64,000 nt of DNA from JADKAV01 sp963769435. GTDB taxonomy: Bacteria > Actinomycetota > Actinomycetes > S36-B12 > UBA10799. How positions within the stretch are numbered: position 1 is the stretch's first letter; every line of letters begins with the position of its first letter. The translations under genes and the position numbers were made by a program. Location of the stretch: the NCBI GenBank assembly GCA_963769435.1, contig CAVYLN010000002.1, positions 1,922,001-1,986,000 on the forward strand, written 5' to 3'. Positions 17,028-26,483 of the stretch are shown here, piece after piece. The notes beneath the pieces are model-generated. The model did not search any database and was not told the origin of the DNA. It saw nothing but the letters and a program-made list of their open reading frames with translations.

Positions 17028-18468
17028 CCAGGGGCTGCCGGCCGACGAGATCATGGCGGCGCTCGGCGAACTACGCGCCATGGACCTCGACTACACGAAA
17101 GCCACGAGTTACCACTTCGAGTCGGGCAACGAGCAGTTGCACGACGTGGCCACCGCCGCTGCGGCCACGGCCTGGGGCCGCAACGGTCTGGACCCCACCG
17201 CGTTCCCGTCGATCTCGGCGATCGAGAACGACCTGGTCGGTGCGGCGCTGAATCTGCACGGCGGCGGCCCGGAGGCTGTCGGCACGGTGACCAGCGGTGG
17301 TACCGAGTCCTGCATGCTGGCGGTGCTGGGCGCACGCGAGCGCTACCGCAAACGCGGTGGGCAGGGCCGACCGCAGATGCTGCTGCCGGTGACGGCCCAC
17401 TCGGCGTTCCGCAAGGGTGCGTGGCTGTTCGACGTCGAGATCGTGGACATCCCGATCGACGCGGACTTCAAGGCCGACGCGGACGCCATGATCGCGGCGA
17501 TGTCGGAACGGACCGCGCTGGTCGTGGTCTCCGCGCCGAGTTATGCCCACGGCGTCATCGACCCTGCTCGGGAGGTGGCCGCGGCCGCTGCCGAACGGGA
17601 CATCCTGTGCCACCTGGATCTGTGCATCGGTGGCTGGGCGCTGCCCTTCATCCTCGAGGACGAGGGCCGCGAGCCGGTGGACATGAGCATCCCTGGCGTG
17701 ACGTCGGCGTCCATGGACCTGCACAAGTACGGTTACGCGCCCAAGGGTGTCTCGATCCTGCTGTCGGCGAACCCGGACCTGCGGGCGTACCACTACTTCG
17801 CGGATGCGGCCTGGCCCGGCTATCCGCTGATCAACAACACGCTGCTGTCGAGCCGCTCGGTGGCGCCGGCTGCTGCCGCGTGGGCGGTCCTGCACCTGTT
17901 GGGTAGAGAGGGCCTGCGGGAGTTGGCACTGAAGTCGCGTGCCGGGGCGCTGCGGATCGCGGACGGCGTTTCGGAGATCCCCGGGCTGCGGGTCGTGGTC
18001 CCTCCCGAGGTGGCGCTGGTCGCCGTGGGCGACACCGGCGCTCCGGAGGGACCGGACGTACGCATCGTGTCGGATGAGGCGCACCGCCTGGGTTGGTCGC
18101 TGCAGGTGCAACCGGCCCGCCAGGGAGGCCCGACCAACATCCACCTGACCGTGGCGGCCGGGATCGCAGACCGTGCCGACGAGTTGCTCGCCGTGCTCGC
18201 CGAGGCGACCGCCGCCGCGACCGGCAAAGGGCGCGCCGACCCCGACCCGCAACTGGCCGCAGCCGCTGCGAGCATCGACGTCGACGCCCTCGACCCCGCG
18301 ACGATCGACGGGCTGATGACGATCGCCGGCTTCAAGGGTCAGGGGGGTCCGGTCGAACTGCCCGAGGAGATGGCCGGGGTCAACGCGCTGCTGGAGGCGT
18401 CCCCGGCGCCGTTGGTCGAGGTCCTTCTGAAAGCGGTCTTCAGCGAGGTGTTCACGCCGAACCGGTAG
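17005..18468 (+). CDS. PLP-dependent group II decarboxylase / sphingosine-1-phosphate-lyase-like protein
   Basis: Fold-type I PLP enzyme of 487 residues. TSGGTESCMLAVLGAR binds the cofactor phosphate, HSAFRKGAWLF contributes the stacking histidine, and SMDLHKYGYAPKGVS contains the Schiff-base lysine. The HKYGYAPKG context is characteristic of sphingosine-1-phosphate lyases and related group II decarboxylases. It overlaps the permease gene. A bacterial homologue may cleave phosphorylated long-chain bases or decarboxylate an amino acid; sequence alone does not decide. Confidence 0.82.
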   Translation: MTLPPLPDQGLPADEIMAALGELRAMDLDYTKATSYHFESGNEQLHDVATAAAATAWGRNGLDPTAFPSISAIENDLVGAALNLHGGGPEAVGTVTSGGTESCMLAVLGARERYRKRGGQGRPQMLLPVTAHSAFRKGAWLFDVEIVDIPIDADFKADADAMIAAMSERTALVVVSAPSYAHGVIDPAREVAAAAAERDILCHLDLCIGGWALPFILEDEGREPVDMSIPGVTSASMDLHKYGYAPKGVSILLSANPDLRAYHYFADAAWPGYPLINNTLLSSRSVAPAAAAWAVLHLLGREGLRELALKSRAGALRIADGVSEIPGLRVVVPPEVALVAVGDTGAPEGPDVRIVSDEAHRLGWSLQVQPARQGGPTNIHLTVAAGIADRADELLAVLAEATAAATGKGRADPDPQLAAAAASIDVDALDPATIDGLMTIAGFKGQGGPVELPEEMAGVNALLEASPAPLVEVLLKAVFSEVFTPNR

Positions 18469-18677
18469 CCGGCGGGACCCGATTGCGGGCATGCCTCGCA
18501 CTCCGCTCGCGGCAGCGGGCAGAACCCACAGAACGGGTCAGGACAGACCTCGTCCGGCGGCCTTGAGAGCGCGTCGGGCCCCGGAATCGGGTGCTCCAGG
18601 ACTGGCGCAAGTCACCCCCGGCGTCGTACTGTGCCCATTCGTACCCGCATCATGGGGACGAAACCCGGAAGGACACC

Positions 18678-21295
18678 ATGCCCAATACCCCACGTCGCCT
18701 CGTGATCGTCGAGTCGCCCGCCAAAGCGAAGACGATCCAGAGCTACCTCGGCGACGGCTTCGAGGTCACGGCCAGTGTCGGGCACATCCGGGATCTGCCG
18801 GACAAGGCCGCGGACATCCCCGCGAAGTACAAGTCCGAGCCCTGGTCCCGGCTCGGGGTGGACATCGAGAACAACTTCGCGCCGATCTACGTGGTGAACG
18901 CCGACAAGCGGGCCCGCGTCAAGGAACTCAAGGACAAACTCGCCGACGCCGACGAGTTGCTGCTGGCCACTGATGAGGACCGCGAGGGCGAGGCGATCGC
19001 CTGGCACCTGCTCGAGGTGCTCAAGCCCAAGGTGCCGGTCAAGCGGATGGTGTTCCACGAGATCACCCGCGAGGCCATCCAGCGGGCCCTGGCCGAGACC
19101 CGCGACCTCGACAAGGACCTCGTCGACGCGCAGGAGACCCGTCGGATCCTGGACCGGCTCTACGGCTACGAGGTCTCCCCGGTGCTGTGGAAGAAGGTCA
19201 TGCCGAGGTTGTCCGCGGGCCGCGTGCAGTCGGTCGCGCTACGGCTGGTGGTGGACCGGGAACGCGAGCGGATGGCATTCGTCAGGGCCGGCTACGCGGA
19301 TGTCGAGGCGCTGCTGGACCCGGGAAGTTTCACCGCCACCCTGACCCATGTCGAGGGTCAGCGGATCGCGCGTGGGGATTCCTTCGACGACCGTGGCCAG
19401 TTGAAGAAGGCCGATGTCCGGCATCTGGATCTGGCAGCCGCGGAGGCGATCGTCGCGGGGCTGTCGGATGCGACCATGACTGTGGACACGGTGGAGGAGA
19501 AGCCCGGTACCCGCCGGCCGTCGCCGCCGTTCATGACCTCGACGCTGCAGCAGGAGGCCTCCCGCAAACTCCGCTGGGGCGGTCAGCGGACCATGCGCGT
19601 CGCGCAGGGCCTCTACGAGCGCGGCTACATCACCTACATGCGTACGGACTCGACAACGCTGTCCAACACCGCGCTCAATGCGGCCCGCGCCCAGGCCCGA
19701 TCGCTGTACGGCGACGACCACGTGTCGGCACAGCCGCGGCTGTACGAGCGCAAGGTGAAGAACGCGCAGGAGGCGCACGAGGCGATCCGGCCCGCGGGTG
19801 ACTCCTTCCGCACACCCGGGCAAGTCGCCCAGGAACTCAACCCCGACGAGATGGCCCTGTACGACCTGGTGTGGAAGCGCACCGTCGCCTCGCAGATGGC
19901 CGACGCCAAGATCGCGACGACCACCCTGCGACTGGCCGCCACCACCGCCGACGGCACGGACACTCTGTTCACGGCGAGCGGCACCGTGGTGACGTTCCCG
20001 GGCTTCCTGGCCGCCTACGAGGAGAGCCGCGACGACGACGCCGCCAACGAGCAGCGCCGGCTTGCCGCACCTGGCGCAGGGCGACGCGGTGACCATCCGG
20101 GCACTGACCGCCGAGGACCACAGCACGAAGCCGCCCGCCCGCTACACCGAGGCGTCGCTGCTCAAGGCTCTGGAGGAGCGCGGCATCGGCCGGCCGTCGA
20201 CGTGGTCGGCGATCATCGGCACGCTGCTGGACCGCGGGTATGTGTTCAAGCGGGGGTCCGCGCTGGTTCCCGCGTGGCTGGCGTTCGCGGTGGTGCGGCT
20301 CCTCGAGGACCACTTCGGCTCGCTGGTCGACTACGGGTTCACCGCCCGGCTCGAGGAGATCCTCGACGTCGTGGCCAAGGGTGACGAGTCCCGATCGGTG
20401 GTGCTGGGGACCTTCTACTTCGGCGGGGACGATCCTTCGGGCGGGCGGTTCAGCGGCCTGCACCCGATGATCGAGAGGCTCCCGGAGATCGACCCGCGGG
20501 AGAACTCGACCTTCCCCATCGGTGACGAGATCGCGCTGCGGGTCGGGCAAGTACGGCCCGTACCTGGAACAAGGGGACAAACGCGCCAACGTGCCGGCCG
20601 ACATGCCGCCGGACGAACTGACCGCGGAAGTCGCTGTGGAACTTCTGAACGCGCCCAAGGAGGAGCGAGTGCTGGGTGCGGACCCGGAGACCGGCCACGA
20701 GATCGTGACGAAGTCGGGACGTTTCGGCCCGTACGTCATGGAGATCCTGCCGGAACTTCCTGAAGGCGCGAAGAAGCCCCGCAAGACCGTCAAACCACGC
20801 ACGGCGAGCCTTTTCAAGGACATGGATCCGACCACCGTGACACTTGAGGACGCCCTGCGGCTGCTGTCCCTGCCGCGCGAGGTGGGCAAACACCCGGAGG
20901 ACGGCGAACCGATCATGGCGCAGAACGGCCGTTACGGTCCTTACCTGACGCATGGGAAGGACTCCCGGTCGCTGCCGGACGAGGCCAGCATCTTCACCTG
21001 CACGGTCGAGGAGGCGCTGGCGCTGTTCGCCCAGCCCAAGCGCGGCCGTGGCCGCCAGGAGGCCCAGCCCGGCAAGGAGATCGGCACGGACCCGATCTCC
21101 GGCAAGAAGATCGAGCTCAAGGACGGCCGCTTCGGCCCGTACGTCACCGACGGTGAGATCAACGCCTCTCTGCGGGTCGCCGACGATCCGTTGACCATCA
21201 CCCTCGAGCGGGCCAGCGACCTCATCAGTGAGCGCCGCGCCAAGGGCCCCGCGCCGAAGAAGACGGCCCGCAAGAAGGCGACCTCCCGCAAGTAG
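18678..21295 (+). CDS. topA: DNA topoisomerase I, two frameshifts
   Basis: Type IA topoisomerase that relaxes negative supercoils. The Toprim motif is ATDEDREGEAIAWHL and the catalytic tyrosine is in RGYITYMRTDST. The C-terminus carries four G(K/R)(F/Y)GPY repeats and a lysine-rich tail in place of zinc fingers, the usual actinobacterial form. The start at ATG 18678 follows GGAAGGA. The frame changes near 20062 (CTTGCCG where CTGCCG is expected) and near 20546 (GTCGGGCAAG for GTCGGCAAG). The gene is essential in actinobacteria, so both are best explained as sequencing indels. Confidence 0.93.
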
Positions 21296-21326
21296 GCGCT
21301 GGCTCCTGACGCGAGCCTGCGACGCA

Positions 21327-21412
21327 GGTTGGAGGACGTTCACGAGGTTGGAGGTCCCACGCGTGTGTTCTCCAACCTCGTGCACGTTCTCCAACGTCGG
21401 TGGCCGAGTCAC
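21327..21412. repeat. family A palindromic element, copy 2 (left direct repeat of the DUF559 gene)
   Basis: A family A element with GTTGGAG heptamers in the left arm and CTCCAAC in the right, centred on CACGCGTGTG. It extends into CGTCGGTGGCCGAGTCAC. The whole 86-bp segment recurs at 22391-22476 in the same orientation with two mismatches. It separates topA from the convergent DUF559 gene, and that gene's stop codon (21409-21411) lies inside the repeat. Confidence 0.92.
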
Positions 21413-22272
21413 CATGTCAGAAGGCGTGGCCGTCGGGTCGGGACGACGCCGGCGAACCGCAGTCGGCGGTCCAGTTGCTGCGGATCGGAGAGTTGTTGCC
21501 AGATCACGTGCAGAAGGTTGTAGCCGATCGCTTCCAGGTCACCGTCACGCAGGCGTTCCTGGATCACCTTGGCGAGGCCCCGCTTCTTGTACTTGATCAA
21601 TCCGTCGAATTCGATCGCGGTGCGTCCGTCGTCCAGCAGCAGGTCGAGCCAGGCCTCCCTACGCCCATCGGTGACGAAGGCCTGGCTGCGAACGTCGTAG
21701 CCGAGTTGTCGCACGAGACTGCGCGTCCAGGTCTCGCCCGGAGATTCTGAGAGCGGGTCGGCGTTCGCGCAGACCCAGCGTGCGTGGGCAGCGCCAGGTC
21801 GGCCCTTGATGGCTTGCGTCGCGGCCACCAACTCGTCGGTGCTGCACAGACTTCCGGCCAACACCGCATCGGCGACGATCAGACCGTCACGGGAGGACAA
21901 CAGCCTGGCGCAGTCAACGGCCGTCCACGAAGGCGAGGTCACCCGAAGGTCTCCCAGCAATTGGGTCGGGGCCTCCGGCAGCACGCGAACGTCACGGGCG
22001 TAGGTGCCGCGGGGGATGTTGCGGACGTAGACCTGGTCGGGCGGTCTTCCTGGGATGGGCAGTTCCCACGCCGCTGCAGCCGATGGCCCGGCGAGAGCGG
22101 CCGATGGTTGCAGGCGCCTGAGGACCGCTCGACATTTGAGCAGGTAGCGGGCCTGCTGTTCCAACCCGCGCTCGGCATACGCGCCCCAGGTGAGAGGACT
22201 CATCTGTCGGCGTACGCGCTGGACCTCCGCGGCGGTCGCGCCGCGTTCGCGCAGTTCCCGAATCTGCTCCAT
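21409..22272 (-). CDS. DUF559 (Vsr/PD-(D/E)xK-like) endonuclease-domain protein
   Basis: A 287-residue protein with an N-terminal helical region (EQIRELRERGATAAEVQRVR) of the kind seen in AbiEi-like antitoxin/DUF559 proteins. The C-terminal DUF559 domain carries WLDLLLDDGRTAIEFDGLIK, where the D...ExD/K-type acidic residues suggest a nuclease fold. The ATG at 22272 is chosen as the first plausible internal start; the open frame beyond it crosses the repeat and tmk. No partner gene is adjacent. Its function in actinobacteria is unassigned. It is flanked on both sides by the same 86-bp repeat. Confidence 0.75.
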   Translation of the reverse strand: MEQIRELRERGATAAEVQRVRRQMSPLTWGAYAERGLEQQARYLLKCRAVLRRLQPSAALAGPSAAAAWELPIPGRPPDQVYVRNIPRGTYARDVRVLPEAPTQLLGDLRVTSPSWTAVDCARLLSSRDGLIVADAVLAGSLCSTDELVAATQAIKGRPGAAHARWVCANADPLSESPGETWTRSLVRQLGYDVRSQAFVTDGRREAWLDLLLDDGRTAIEFDGLIKYKKRGLAKVIQERLRDGDLEAIGYNLLHVIWQQLSDPQQLDRRLRFAGVVPTRRPRLLTW

Positions 22273-22390
22273 CACCCCAACTTCCCGGGAATCGACGGCC
22301 GCGGGCCGGTTTGTTCGGACGCTGTGGATAGACCAGCCGTTGCCCACAGGCCGGCGGGTGTGCAGATGATCGCCACCGCCCCCGCGACGA

Positions 22391-22520
22391 GGTTGGAGAA
22401 CGTGCACGAGGTTGGAGGTCCCACGCGTGTGTTCTCCAACCTCGTGCACGTTCTCCAACGTCGGTGGCCGAGTCACGCTGCCAGACGTCGGTGGCCGCCG
22501 TTCTCCAACGTCGGTGGCCG
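22391..22520. repeat. family A palindromic element, copy 3 (right direct repeat), plus extra ACGTCGGTGGCC copies
   Basis: The 22391-22476 segment matches 21327-21412 (86 bp, two mismatches; the last 72 bp are identical). ACGTCGGTGGCCG then recurs at 22485-22497 and 22508-22520, the latter again preceded by TTCTCCA, as if the element's right end were repeated. This lies in the 352-bp divergent region between the DUF559 gene and tmk, so these repeats sit in promoter territory rather than at a gene end. No other feature is visible in the gap. Confidence 0.9.
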
Positions 22521-22624
22521 GCCGCGCCTGACCTGACTGGCCACAGGGCCCGCGCTCATCCCGAGGCGGACGTCGTCGACGGGCGGTGCCCGCAACTGGG
22601 CCCGGCGTGAGAGGGTTGGGCCTT

Positions 22625-23230
22625 GTGAGGGGCTTGTTCATCGCGTTCGAGGGTGTTGACCGCTCGGGGAAGACCACGCAACTGCAATTGCTCGCCGAAC
22701 GGCTCGGCGAGAAGCACGAGGTCGTGGTGACCCGCGAGCCGGGCGGCACACCCGTGGCCGAGGCGATCCGTGTCCTGCTGCTCGCCGATGACGTGCAGAT
22801 GTCCGCGCGGTGTGAGGCGCTGCTGTTCGCGGCGGCCCGAGCCGATCATGTGGAGCGCACGATCCGGCCCGCGCTCGAGCGAGGTGCCGTGGTCATCTCC
22901 GACCGTTTCGTCGACTCCTCGCTGGCGTACCAGGGTGTGGCGCGTGGCCTTGGTGTGGGCGAAGTGGAACAGATCAACCTCTGGGGCACCGACGACCTCG
23001 TCCCCGACCTCACGATCATGCTCGACCTCCCGGTGGGTACGTCGTCGCAGCGCGACGGCGAGGTCGACCGCATGGAGAACGAGGGAGAACTGTTCCAGGC
23101 GCGGGTGCGCCGGGGCCTGCTCGACCTGGCATCCCGGGCTGCCCATCGATACGCGGTCATCGACGCCTCCCCGGGGGTTGACGACGTCGCCCGGGCGGTT
23201 TGGGAAGCGGTGCCAGAGCCGTGGCGGTGA
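22625..23230 (+). CDS. tmk: thymidylate kinase
   Basis: dTMP kinase of about 200 residues that makes dTDP for DNA synthesis. The P-loop FEGVDRSGKTTQ is followed by the TREPGGTP segment, DRF in ISDRFVDSSLAYQG, and a lid region. GTG at 22625 is preferred because the family starts with a few residues before FIAFEGVD; the ATG-type alternative at 22586 would add 13 residues. It overlaps holB by 4 bp, the usual actinobacterial tmk-holB pair. Confidence 0.93.
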   Translation: MRGLFIAFEGVDRSGKTTQLQLLAERLGEKHEVVVTREPGGTPVAEAIRVLLLADDVQMSARCEALLFAAARADHVERTIRPALERGAVVISDRFVDSSLAYQGVARGLGVGEVEQINLWGTDDLVPDLTIMLDLPVGTSSQRDGEVDRMENEGELFQARVRRGLLDLASRAAHRYAVIDASPGVDDVARAVWEAVPEPWR

Positions 23231-24387
23231 GTGTGTTCGCCTCGCTGGTCGGCCAGGACCACGCGGTGGAGGTGCTGCAGGACGCGGTCGCCGATGCGGC
23301 GCGGGAACCGGCGGGGCCGACGATGACGCACGCATGGCTGTTCATCGGCCCGCCGGGTTCGGGCCGTTCCAACGCCGCCACCGCGTTCGGGGCCGCCTTG
23401 GTGTGTCCGAACGGCGGGTGTGGGGTCTGTCAGGACTGTGTGTCCGTGCTGGCCGGCAACCACCCTGACGTCGAGGTCGTGCGCCCTGAGGGCTTGTCGT
23501 ACAAGACCGAGGAAGCGCGGGCCCTGGTCGCCCGGGCAGACATGGCACCGACCCGGGGACGCTGGCACGTGATCGTGATGGAGGACGCGGACCGCCTGAC
23601 CGAGTCGGCGAACAACGTGCTTCTCAAGAGCATCGAGGAGCCGGCCAGCCGCACAGTGTGGCTGCTGTGCGCACCGAGCGTGGAGGACCTCCTGCCGACC
23701 GTGCGGTCTCGGTGTCAGGTCGTGGGTCTACGCACTCCGGCCACCGACGCTGTCGCGGGCTTCCTGCAGTCGCAGGGGGTGGATGCGGGGACGGCCGCTT
23801 TCGCCGCCCGTGCCTCGATGGGACACATCGGACGGGCGCGGGCACTGGCCACGATCGAATCCGTGCGCAACCGCCGGCATGACGTGCTGGTGATGATGAG
23901 AGATCTGTCGGACCTGGCAAGTTGCATGGCGGCGGCCGGGAACATCGTGGCCGCCGCGAAGGCCGATGCTGAGGCCCTGCTCGCCGAACGCGACGAGACG
24001 GAACGGGCCGACATGCTGCTGGCGCTCGGTGCCGGGGCCGAGGGAAAGGGCCTCAAGCGGGTGACGAAGTCCGCACTCAAGGAGCTCGAGGACCGGCAGG
24101 CCGCCAGGCGTTCGCGCACCGTGCGCGACGAACTGGACCGGGTGCTCGTGGACCTGCTGGCCTGGTTCCGAGATGTGTTGGTGCTGCAGCACGAAGCGCC
24201 GGTCGAACTCGTCAACGAGGAGATGCGGCCGGACCTCGAGCGCATGGCCGACGAGAGCGAGGCCGCCGACACCCTGCTGAGGATCACCGCCATCCGCGAT
24301 GCCCGACAGGCGTTGAGCATGAATGTCGCGCCGCAACTGGCGATGGAAGCGATGGTGGTGAAGTTGCGGGCACCGCGGCTGGCCTGA
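23227..24387 (+). CDS. holB: DNA polymerase III subunit delta'
   Basis: Clamp-loader subunit. It begins VSVFASLVGQDHAVEVL and has the P-loop-like GPPGSGRSNAA with arginine in place of lysine, consistent with a non-hydrolysing delta'. The zinc-binding CPNGGCGVCQDC and the sensor VRSRCQ motif of clamp-loader ATPases are present. GTG 23227 overlaps the tmk stop. Length (386 residues) is typical. Confidence 0.93.
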   Translation: MSVFASLVGQDHAVEVLQDAVADAAREPAGPTMTHAWLFIGPPGSGRSNAATAFGAALVCPNGGCGVCQDCVSVLAGNHPDVEVVRPEGLSYKTEEARALVARADMAPTRGRWHVIVMEDADRLTESANNVLLKSIEEPASRTVWLLCAPSVEDLLPTVRSRCQVVGLRTPATDAVAGFLQSQGVDAGTAAFAARASMGHIGRARALATIESVRNRRHDVLVMMRDLSDLASCMAAAGNIVAAAKADAEALLAERDETERADMLLALGAGAEGKGLKRVTKSALKELEDRQAARRSRTVRDELDRVLVDLLAWFRDVLVLQHEAPVELVNEEMRPDLERMADESEAADTLLRITAIRDARQALSMNVAPQLAMEAMVVKLRAPRLA

Positions 24388-24453
24388 GCCGACCGGTCAC
24401 GGTGGATCCGCGAAAGTGCCCACCGGTAAGCGGCGACGGACCACAATGGCCGC

Positions 24454-25438
24454 ATGAGTAAACCGTCGATCAGACCGGTCAAGTGGGAGCCCCCGAAGTC
24501 GACCGAACCCGAGCCCACGTCCAACCTGCCGCTGCTGAACGTGCTGCCGGTTCCGGGTAGCGGCCCGGAGGACGTGCTGTTCCTCGGCGACTCTCTGCTC
24601 ACCGGACTCGATGACGGCCGGATCGTGAAGATCAGCATGGACGGCTGGCAGATCGAGGTGGTTGCCGACACCCAGGGTCGTCCGCTGGGGCTCGAGGCGT
24701 ATCCGGACGGCCGGGTCGTGGTGTGCGACGCCGTCAAGGGACTGCTCATGATCGATCCGGTCACCGGAGGCATCGAGACGCTCGTGCCGGTCGGGCAGGA
24801 GAACCTGCGGGTGTGCAACAACGCGGCGGTGGCCAGCGACGGAACGATCTACTTCAGCGACAGCAGTCAGCGTTTCGAGCTCGAGCACTGGACCGCGGAC
24901 CTGCTCGAGCACTCCGGGACCGGCCGCCTGTTGCGCCGCACGCCCGACGGAGGTGTGGATGTGATGGCGACCGGGTCTGCAGTTCGCCAACGGTGTGGCC
25001 CTGACCGAGGAACATGTAGTCGTCGCTCAGACCGGGCTGTACGAACTGGATCGGGTGCGCTTGGACACGGGCCGCGTGGACCCGTGGATCACCAACCTGC
25101 CGGCGTTCCCGGACAACATCTCGACCGGCGACGACGGCCTCGTCTGGGTGGCGATGGCCAGTGCGCGCAAGTCCGCACTGGACGGTCTGCCCGCCAAGGT
25201 TCCGGCGATGCGCAAACTGATCTGGGCCCTGCCGGAGGCCCTTCACCCGAAGCCGGACACCCTGATCTGGACGCGCGCTTATGACGCCGAGGGACGTGTG
25301 GCCAAGGAGTTCTTCGGCAGGCACGAGCGCTTCTTCATGGTGACGGGTGTGCGCGAAGTCGGTGGCAAGGTCGCGATGGGCAGCCTCAACACCACCTCGA
25401 TCGCGTGGTTCGAGCTGCCGGACACCGCCCGTCGCTGA
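24454..25438 (+). CDS. SMP-30/strictosidine-synthase-like beta-propeller protein, one frameshift
   Basis: Six-bladed beta-propeller of the strictosidine synthase/gluconolactonase type, a group with many lactonase or esterase members. Typical blade sequences are PEDVLFLGDSLLTGLDDGRI, NAAVASDGTIYFSDSS and, in the second frame, FPDNISTGDDGLVWVAMAS. One extra T near 24976 (GGGTCTGCAG for GGGCTGCAG) breaks the frame; the restored reading is ATGLQFANGVAL. There is no signal peptide. It stands alone after holB and is followed by a family B repeat. Confidence 0.8.
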
Positions 25439-25451
25439 GTGCCACGGCATC

Positions 25452-25545
25452 GGTGTCCGGTTTTGCATGATGATCATGGCCTTCGGCGCCTGCTCCCTCA
25501 CGGGCGAAGCCCAGCACGCTTGATCATCATGCGGATCCGGACACC
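25452..25545. repeat. family B palindromic element, copy 1
   Basis: A 94-bp inverted repeat whose outer arms (25452-25476 and 25521-25545) contain GGTGTCCGG and the core GCATGATGATCA, with several mismatches. The loop has its own pairing, GGCCTTCG with CGAAGCC. It lies between two rightward genes and starts 14 bp after a stop codon. Confidence 0.9.
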
Positions 25546-25624
25546 GGGCGCGGCCCACCCTCATTCACCCGCTCATTCACCCGACGACTTCGCCCTGGAT
25601 CGGTTCGTCACGTACCGTAGAGGC

Positions 25625-26464
25625 ATGGCCAAGCGGAACAAGCAGAACGACCATTGGCTGAAGGTTGTCGAAGCCGGCGTTTCCGCGGGGTTGGAGCGGT
25701 ATCAGCAGTACCGGACCTCACGGCCCAAGCGGCCCACCGACCGCGAGATCGTGATGCAGCAACGGCAGGCCCTGATCGCCAACCACCAGAATCGGCTGGT
25801 GGGCCATGAGCGCCGTCTGCAGCGGATGCGCAGCCGACAGATCGCATGGACGGCCGGTGCCGCAGGTGCCTCGGTCATGGGTGTGGTCGGCGCGGTCACG
25901 CCGCAGCCCTCCCTGCTCTGGTTCACCGCGGCCGGCTTCTCCGGGATGTTCGCGTTCCTCACCAAGGAGAAGCGCGAGAATCTCACGCCGCCCGCGATGC
26001 CCGAACTGCCGCCGATGCCGATCGAACCGCTGCCCACCGGGACCCCTGGCGCCGAGGAGGTCGCCCGATGGTCCCGGGCCGCGCACCGGTGGGACGATCT
26101 GCTGCCGCTGGTCGACCAGATGAGTCCCGAGGCGGGCCAGCAGTTGCGGCGTGCGCTCACCGAGGTGGATCCTGCCCTTCGCGCCCTGGTCGAGCGTCTC
26201 GGGACGCTCTACCGGACCTCCCAGCAGATGCCCGGCACGCAGGCGGCGACTGCGGCCCATCACGCAAGTGTTGAAGTGGCCGCCCGTTTGCGAGAGGGTG
26301 TGGAAGCCTACGAGGGCCTGGTGGCGGCTGCTGCCGAACTCATCGCGGCACCGGACCTGAACCGCTCGGTGGTCGAGGTCGTCGGCCCGGCAGTACTGGA
26401 CGTGCAGGCCTACACCGGTGGTCTTCGCCGGGCGGCGGGCACGTTTGCGGACCCGTTGTACTGA
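25625..26464 (+). CDS. conserved actinobacterial membrane protein of unknown function
   Basis: A 279-residue protein with a basic N-terminus (AKRNKQNDHWLKVVEAG), a helical stretch, then two adjacent hydrophobic segments (AWTAGAAGASVMGVVGAVT and LLWFTAAGFSGMFAFL). A proline-rich linker leads to a long C-terminal helical domain. The layout recalls the actinobacterial PspM envelope-stress protein, but no pspA-like gene is near, so that is only a suggestion. It lies 19 bp before the acyl-ACP-reductase-like gene and may be cotranscribed with it. Confidence 0.7.
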   Translation: MAKRNKQNDHWLKVVEAGVSAGLERYQQYRTSRPKRPTDREIVMQQRQALIANHQNRLVGHERRLQRMRSRQIAWTAGAAGASVMGVVGAVTPQPSLLWFTAAGFSGMFAFLTKEKRENLTPPAMPELPPMPIEPLPTGTPGAEEVARWSRAAHRWDDLLPLVDQMSPEAGQQLRRALTEVDPALRALVERLGTLYRTSQQMPGTQAATAAHHASVEVAARLREGVEAYEGLVAAAAELIAAPDLNRSVVEVVGPAVLDVQAYTGGLRRAAGTFADPLY

Positions 26465-26483
26465 TCGCTACCCCGGAGGGACC

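Noticed and set aside
21327..22476. Direct repeats as phage or integrative-element attachment sites
   Set aside because: No integrase, tRNA target or phage gene lies within or near; the repeats belong to a family with other copies in the window.
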